Origin: Actinomadura madurae
GTDB lineage: Bacteria > Actinomycetota > Actinomycetes > Streptosporangiales > Streptosporangiaceae
DNA length: 64,000 nt
Reading direction: 5' to 3'
Assembly: GCF_900115095.1 (NCBI RefSeq)
Contig: NZ_FOVH01000003.1
Coordinates: 620,001-684,000 of the forward strand
Shown: positions 61,232 to 64,000 of the stretch, in pieces
Numbering within the stretch: the first letter of the stretch is position 1
Layout of the letters: every line of letters begins with the position of its first letter
Position numbers and translations under genes: made by a program
The notes under the pieces: model-generated
What the model was told of the DNA's origin: nothing
The model's input: the letters and a program-made list of their open reading frames with translations, nothing else
Database searches by the model: none

Positions 61232-62467
61232 TCAGAGCTCCCCGGCCTCCGCGGCCTCCGCGCGCCGCGACAGCAGCAGGACGGCGAGGTCGTCGGTCAG
61301 GGCGTCGCCGTTGAGGCGCTCCACCTCGCCCACCAGCTCGTCGATGAGGCGGCGTCCCGTGGCGCCCTTGCCGCGCGCCGCGCGGGCGAGGCCGGTGAGG
61401 CCCTCGGTGCCGAGCCGTTCGGAGCCGGGGCCGACCCGTCCCTCGATCAGGCCGTCGGTGTAGAGCATCAGGGCCCATGACTCGCCGAGGTCGATCTCGG
61501 TGGTCGGCCATTCGGCGCCGGGCACCAGGCCGAGCGCCGGGCCGTGCGCGTAGTCGGGCAGGGCGGTGACCTCGCCGCCGGCGCCGGGCGCCCCGCGGAA
61601 CAGCAGCGGGGCGGGGTGGCCGGCCAGGTGCATCCGCGCGGTCCGCCGGGACGGCGCGATCGTGATCATGCAGAGGGTGGTGAAGATCTCCTCGCTGCGC
61701 CGCTCGTGGCCGAGGACGGTGTCGAGGGTGCCGAGGAGCTGCTCGCCGGTGTGGCCGGCGAGGACGAGCGTCCGCCAGGCCATCCGCAGCTGGACGCCGA
61801 GGGCCGCCTCGTCGGGGCCGTGCCCGGCGACGTCGCCGATCATCAGGTGGACCGCGCCGCCGTCGGTCTGCACGGTGTCGTAGAAGTCGCCGCCGAGCAG
61901 CGCGCGCCGCCGGCCGGGCCGGTAGCGGGTGTGGTGCCGCAGCGACGGGTCGTCGATGAGCGGGACGGGCAGCAGCCCGCGCTCCAGCCGCGCGTTCTCC
62001 CGGCCGAGGATGCGGGCCTCGACGAGGCGCCGCTCGGTCTCCTCCGAGCGCTTGCGCTCTATGGCGTAGCGGATGGCGCGGGCCAGCAGCGGCGCGTCCA
62101 CCTCCTGCTTGACCAGGTAGTCCTCGGCGCCCGCGGCGACCGCCTGCACGCCGAGGTGGGCGTCGTCCAGGCCGGTGAGGACGACCACGGCCGCCGTGCC
62201 GGAAAGGCCGAGCACCTGCCGGAGCGCCTCCAGCCGGTCGATGCCGGGCGTGGACAGGTCGACGATGATGCACTGGGTGCGCCGGGTCAGCGTCCGCGCG
62301 GCGGTGGCGAGGTCCTGCGCGACGGTGATGCCCGCGTCCATGCCGCTCTCGGCGAGCATCTTCTCGACCATGAGGACGTCGGAGGGGTCGTCGTCGATGA
62401 GGAGCAGGTCGATCCTGTCCTCGGTCCCCGGCGTGAAGGGATGAGTCTGATGGCTGATGGTGCTCAC
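61232..62467 (-). CDS. Response-regulator PP2C-type (SpoIIE) phosphatase
   Basis: About 411 residues from GTG 62467; ATG 62506 is an alternative. Receiver domain with LLIDDDPSDVLMVEKML, phospho-acceptor in IIVDLSTPG and YLVKQ, a coiled linker, then a SpoIIE/PP2C domain (GGDFYDTVQTDGG; MIGDVAGHGPDEAA; MLYTDGLIEGR; DDLAVLLL) with the metal aspartates. Such proteins dephosphorylate anti-sigma antagonists. It could act with RsbW-like ATPases, for example the one at 52743 (inference). Confidence 0.93.
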   Translation of the reverse strand: MSTISHQTHPFTPGTEDRIDLLLIDDDPSDVLMVEKMLAESGMDAGITVAQDLATAARTLTRRTQCIIVDLSTPGIDRLEALRQVLGLSGTAAVVVLTGLDDAHLGVQAVAAGAEDYLVKQEVDAPLLARAIRYAIERKRSEETERRLVEARILGRENARLERGLLPVPLIDDPSLRHHTRYRPGRRRALLGGDFYDTVQTDGGAVHLMIGDVAGHGPDEAALGVQLRMAWRTLVLAGHTGEQLLGTLDTVLGHERRSEEIFTTLCMITIAPSRRTARMHLAGHPAPLLFRGAPGAGGEVTALPDYAHGPALGLVPGAEWPTTEIDLGESWALMLYTDGLIEGRVGPGSERLGTEGLTGLARAARGKGATGRRLIDELVGEVERLNGDALTDDLAVLLLSRRAEAAEAGEL

Positions 62468-62772
62468 AGGGCTTCCGGAAAGTCGGGCTGGCGACGGCAC
62501 TGGCAACGGCCGTGGCGATCCGCTTTATTCCTGCGGCGGCAGGGGAGCGGTACCGGCCGCGCCGGGGCAGCGGCATCGGCCTAGCCGCCAGGGTCCCGGC
62601 TCAAGGAGCGGAGTGGGGCTCGCTCCGTACGAGCTTGACCTTAGCGTGTCCGCGCGGCGTGCCGCACCCCCTGGGCGCATCCGTGGACGAGTTTTCGGAC
62701 TGACCGGAATTGGATCCGCCCTGCTGAAAAACCAGTCGAGATTCCGGCGATCCGCTGCATAACCTTCGACGC
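62468..62772. other. 305-bp intergenic region before the ABC exporter
   Basis: Divergent promoter region. A GGAGCG/CGCTCC stem is at 62605-62626 and a TTGACC -35-like box at about 62635. No gene seen. Confidence 0.5.
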
Positions 62773-64000
62773 GTGAAGCCGTTGCCGGAGAAAGATCCTG
62801 GCGGCCCCGACCACACCACCCCAGCCCGCTACCTGCTGTGGCTGCTGCGCGTCCAGTGGCGCAGCGTCACCGCCGGCGCGGCCCTCGGCGTGGTGTGGAT
62901 GCTCAGCCAGGCCCTGATCCCCGCCGCCGTCGGCCGCGCCATCGGCGACGGCGTCGCGGCGCGGGACGAGCGCGCCCTGGTGACGTGGGGCGCCGTCCTG
63001 GCCGGGCTCGGCGTGGTGCAGGCCGTGGCGGGCGCCGTCCGCCACCGGTTCGCGGTGTTCAACTGGCTCGCCGCGGCCTACCGGACGGTCCAGCTCGTCA
63101 CCCGGCAGTCCACCCGGCTCGGCGGGACGCTGCCGAAGCGGGTGAGCGCGGGCGAGGTGGTCAGCATCGGCCTGTCGGACGTGTCGCACATCGGGGACGC
63201 CCTGGACATCATCGCCCGCGGGTCGGGGGCCGTGGTCGCGATCGCCGCCGTGACCGGCATCCTGCTGACGACGTCGCCGCCGCTCGGGCTGATCGTGCTG
63301 GTCGGCGTCCCGCTGATCCTGGCGGTCGCGGCGCCGCTGCTGCGCCCCTACCGCGAGCGGGAGCTGGCGCACCGGGAGCTGGTCGGCGAGCTGAGCACGC
63401 ACGCCACCGACCTCGTCGCGGGCCTGCGGGTGCTGCGCGGCATCGGCGGCGAGGCGCTGTTCTCCGGCCGGTACCGCGCGGAGTCGCAGCGGGTGCGCGC
63501 CGCGGGGGTGGCGGTCGCGCGGGCCGAGACCCGGATGAACGGCGCCGAGGTGCTGCTGCCGGGCCTGCTGATCGCGCTGGTGACCTGGGTCGGCGCCCGG
63601 TTCGCCGCGCGCGGGACGATCGGCGTGGGCGAGCTGGTCGCGTTCTACGGCTACGCGGTGTTCCTGATCGTGCCGCTGAAGACCCTCGGCGAGGCGGCCG
63701 GCAAGATCACCAAGGGGCTGGTCGCGGCCGGCCGGGTGACCGCGCTGCTACGGCTCGACCCCGAGCTGCCGGACACCGGGACGGCCCGCCCGGCGGCGGG
63801 TGCCGAGCTGGTCGACATCGCCTCCGGGCTGGTCGTGCGGCCGGGCCGGGTCACCGCGATCGCGGCGGCCGACCCGCGCGACGCGCAGGCGATCGCCGAC
63901 CGGCTGGGCCGCTACCGGGACGGCGACGTCGACTTCGGCGGCGTCTCGCTGCACGACGTCGCCGACGTCCGGAAGCGGATCCTGGTCGCCGTCAACGAGG
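62773..64000 (+). CDS. ABC exporter half with degenerate Walker A, cut by window edge
   Basis: From GTG 62773 the frame is open to the end (409 codons seen). Six membrane helices in an ABC exporter domain (YLLWLLRVQWRSVTAG; ATDLVAGLRVLRGIGGEALF; VGELVAFYGYAVFLIVPLKTLGEA). The nucleotide-binding domain starts near residue 345, but where Walker A is expected the sequence is RPGRVTAIAAADPRDAQAIA, lacking GxxGxGKS. It is probably the non-catalytic half of a heterodimeric exporter, with the partner beyond the window. Confidence 0.82.
   Translation, partial: MKPLPEKDPGGPDHTTPARYLLWLLRVQWRSVTAGAALGVVWMLSQALIPAAVGRAIGDGVAARDERALVTWGAVLAGLGVVQAVAGAVRHRFAVFNWLAAAYRTVQLVTRQSTRLGGTLPKRVSAGEVVSIGLSDVSHIGDALDIIARGSGAVVAIAAVTGILLTTSPPLGLIVLVGVPLILAVAAPLLRPYRERELAHRELVGELSTHATDLVAGLRVLRGIGGEALFSGRYRAESQRVRAAGVAVARAETRMNGAEVLLPGLLIALVTWVGARFAARGTIGVGELVAFYGYAVFLIVPLKTLGEAAGKITKGLVAAGRVTALLRLDPELPDTGTARPAAGAELVDIASGLVVRPGRVTAIAAADPRDAQAIADRLGRYRDGDVDFGGVSLHDVADVRKRILVAVNE

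Noticed and set aside
62641..63402. 253-codon minus-strand frame opposite the ABC exporter start
   Set aside because: Antisense to clear ABC exporter helices; composition is shadow-like.

Overview
The window is about 70% G+C by eye. Tightly packed genes, GTG/TTG starts, Scr1-type XRE/DUF397 pairs, Flp/Tad pili and two succinate dehydrogenases point to a filamentous actinomycete, possibly Actinomadura or another Streptosporangiales member. The genus is inference; no rRNA or tRNA gene was seen.

Layout. 1-3400 (minus): a hypothetical protein, a membrane Ser/Thr kinase and a DUF4282 protein. 4178-14039 (plus): a Tad/Flp pilus operon (zinc-ribbon protein, CpaB, a CpaE-TadE fusion, TadE, TadA, TadB, TadC, histidine kinase, LuxR-type regulator) ending with the Flp pilin gene. 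14161-18860: an OmpA-type lipoprotein, a polytopic membrane protein and a second kinase. 19017-30624: an unusual accessory locus. Four proteins here start with a Flp-pilin leader and continue into large extracytoplasmic domains, and a fifth joins a TadG-like anchor to NlpC/P60. They are interleaved with lipoproteins, small four-helix membrane proteins and DUF3592 proteins. 30666-37678: membrane glycosylation genes (GT-C, GtrA, YfhO, GT2) and the prepilin peptidase. 37697-43464: an LCP protein, a third kinase, a lipoprotein/OmpA operon and a divergent HTH regulator. 43794-47398: sdhCAB set 1. 47703-57545: regulators and an accessory patch containing a PIN/XRE-ImmA pair and a duplicated, partly decayed MarR/ATPase/XRE/DUF397 block. 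57602-61013: sdhCAB set 2 (minus). 61232-64000: a response-regulator PP2C phosphatase and the start of an ABC exporter.

How the parts fit. A 14-bp palindrome, GGGYC-N4-GRCCC, lies upstream of the Flp gene, of each pilin-fusion gene, in both divergent promoter regions of the glycosylation genes and, with one mismatch, near the pilus operon and the prepilin peptidase. I read this as one regulon that builds a Tad machine, processes pilin-like leaders, may glycosylate the products, and displays or releases fused enzymatic and unknown domains. The accompanying lipoproteins and membrane proteins could be anchors or protective partners. This pilin-leader effector system is the most novel content of the window.
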